NCBI GenBank assembly: GCA_945910005.1
Contig: OX246739.1
Location: forward strand, 4,804,001 to 4,868,000
DNA length: 64,000 bases
Direction: 5' to 3'
Source of the DNA: Isoperla grammatica
Lineage: Eukaryota; Arthropoda; Insecta; Plecoptera; Perlodidae
The notes under the pieces were generated by a model that worked only from the letters and a program-made list of their open reading frames with translations, was not told the DNA's origin and searched no databases. Position numbers and translations under genes: made by a program. Below, piece by piece: positions 62,701 to 64,000 of the stretch. The stretch's first letter is position 1. Every line of letters starts with the position of its first letter.

Positions 62701-64000
62701 TGATGTCATCCCTAATATATATACCGAAAAAGTACATGAAAACTTCGATAACAAATACCTTAAAGTAATCTTTGCAGTAGGATGCACACCAGCTTTGATA
62801 ACGTCCCTCTATACAGATGACTAACTATAGGTATGTTCTAGGGTATTTGGAAAGCTGGAAGTGAATATGCCCTATGGATAGGGGTAGGAATCAATCCCAG
62901 CATGATTTACTTTATGTACGTTTTTTTAACAGTCAGAAAACCTCGAGTCAGGACTGCCGGGGATGAAATCGAACTAGGCACCTCCCGCATTGAAATACGT
63001 GTTATCGCTGGCCCAGGCCTTTTGATAAACCTTTGTATCAAAAAACACAATCATTATGTACTATTTTTGATTTCAATTTGTGTGAAGGCTAACTGATAAG
63101 ACTGCTCACGCATGATGGAATTTCAGACAATATTTCATCCAATAAGCAGCATCTTTCATAGAACAAGATGATGTTTACAATGTATCGAACATGTCTCGGC
63201 AATGAATGTTTACCTATGACGACGGGTAGCCCGAAAACAAACATTTGTTGCGGTTTCCCTTTCAAGCCAAGTGTGGAGAATCGCAAATTTAATTATTTAA
63301 AAGTTAATCAATTTTGTTGTTTGCACTGTTTACTATCCACTCGAGGCAGAAACCCTATGTGGGATATCTCTCACTAATTTAATTTACTGTCAGCTCCCCC
63401 AAACCGTCTCGGGGCCCCTCACTATAATCCCGCCAGCGAGGGTGGAGCGAGGGAGGCTGTTGTATACAAACGGCATTAATAAAGGGTTATGAAAAACATG
63501 AAGTTTTGTTAAGCAGACCCTACTTGCTCCTTTTTATACAATAAATATTATTAAAATGCCTTTAATTAATAAACGTACTTTGTCTGGAGGAAACAGGACT
63601 TCTTTAAAACCAATGTTATAGTTTTAATCAAGAGTGATTTAACTCACATGAAGAGAACACTTCTTTCTTGAGACGAACAATAGTAATTAGTGCGGAATAG
63701 TTAATATTGATCAAGATCGGAGTGTTTGTTCCGTCTGGGAAGTGGGGATATACGTGAGTTGAGAACACAATAGGGAAGGCTCATGAAAAATAAATATTCC
63801 TCAAAGTACCTAAAAACGGAAGGCAATTATCAAAAAATACGGGCTACATAATTTTTATATCTAAAAAGTGTATATTTCCAATTCTATTAGCATTTAAAGT
63901 TTGAAATTTGGAACTTCCCGCTCCGTAATTGAAAAACGGCTCGTGACGTCATAACTCTTGTCAACAACTGCCTCCTTGAAGTATTCTTAATAATATCAAG
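59715..64000 (+). other. Start of the intron after exon c
   Basis: The sequence follows the GTGAAA donor. I searched for the expected second half of Ig2 (a conserved YLC motif followed by an SNGVPP-like segment) and saw none on the plus strand. It contains a poly-C tract at 60888-60904, a SINE-like element at 61985-62135 and a tRNA-like T-arm remnant near 62930-63010. The rest is AT-rich with nothing recognisable. Confidence 0.7.
61985..62135 (+). mobile_element. SINE-like element with tRNA-derived head
   Basis: GGTGGTTCCTGTGGTTGGGG resembles an A-box head and GTGGGTTCGAATCCCGC is a complete T-arm. The spacing between them (about 50 nt) is tRNA-like but arms are unpaired, so this is not a functional tRNA. 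The 3' core matches the element at 5165. The head also resembles the minus-strand pieces at 595-650 and 50645-50705. Confidence 0.6.

Noticed and set aside
1..64000. CRISPR arrays, bacterial operons, prophage or viral genes
   Set aside because: No spaced direct repeats with unique spacers, no ribosome-binding-site-led gene runs, and spliced animal-type exons throughout.

Overview
The window looks like non-coding-dominated, AT-rich nuclear DNA of an arthropod; whether insect or crustacean cannot be settled here. The only confidently recognised gene is a plus-strand immunoglobulin-superfamily cell-surface protein of the lachesin / Dpr-interacting-protein (DIP) type. Three internal exons are visible at 18498-18655, 43047-43254 and 59541-59714. 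Their splice phases join perfectly: exon a ends in phase 0, exon b starts in phase 0 and ends in phase 1, and exon c restores the split valine codon. Together they encode a short acidic linker, a complete first Ig domain and the first half of a second one. The signal-peptide exon and the rest of Ig2, Ig3 and the C-terminal anchor are not in the window. The gene therefore continues on both sides, and most of the 64 kb is its introns (24.4 kb and 16.3 kb complete, plus flanking parts).

Region 1-18497 (upstream intron or 5' flank) is a mosaic of small repeats. It holds SINE-like tRNA-derived pieces, two related hAT-like MITEs, a MITE with nested hairpins at 8920-9107, a tandem array of 148-bp monomers at 12670-14010, a GC-rich perfect hairpin at 14149-14184, a 534-bp terminal-inverted-repeat element at 14387-14920, and a decayed piggyBac-like element at 14965-16500. 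Intron a (18656-43046) holds a fold-back MITE at 26540-26911, retroelement 3'-end fragments, a non-LTR leader-like fragment, tRNA-like sequences and several G-tracts.

Intron b (43255-59540) contains a striking 1.2-kb inverted duplication (arms 46165-47376 and 47819-49074). Each arm carries a broken copy of the 3' part of a mobile-element gene with a Cys-rich C-terminus. A small MITE sits in the 442-bp spacer, and a sister copy lies at 51430-51550. Near the end of intron b is an exon-like island on the minus strand (57503-57669) that may belong to another, unidentified gene.

The most unusual structural feature of the gene itself is at exon c. A 101-bp segment containing the branch/acceptor region and the first 45 bases of the exon is present three times in tandem (59281-59583). 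Read-through from the first or second acceptor hits an in-frame stop. However, each extra copy also contains a CAG|GT that would make a 45-nt, phase-preserving mini-exon, so in-frame repeat inclusion is possible in principle. Nothing in the window is bacterial, viral or CRISPR-like.
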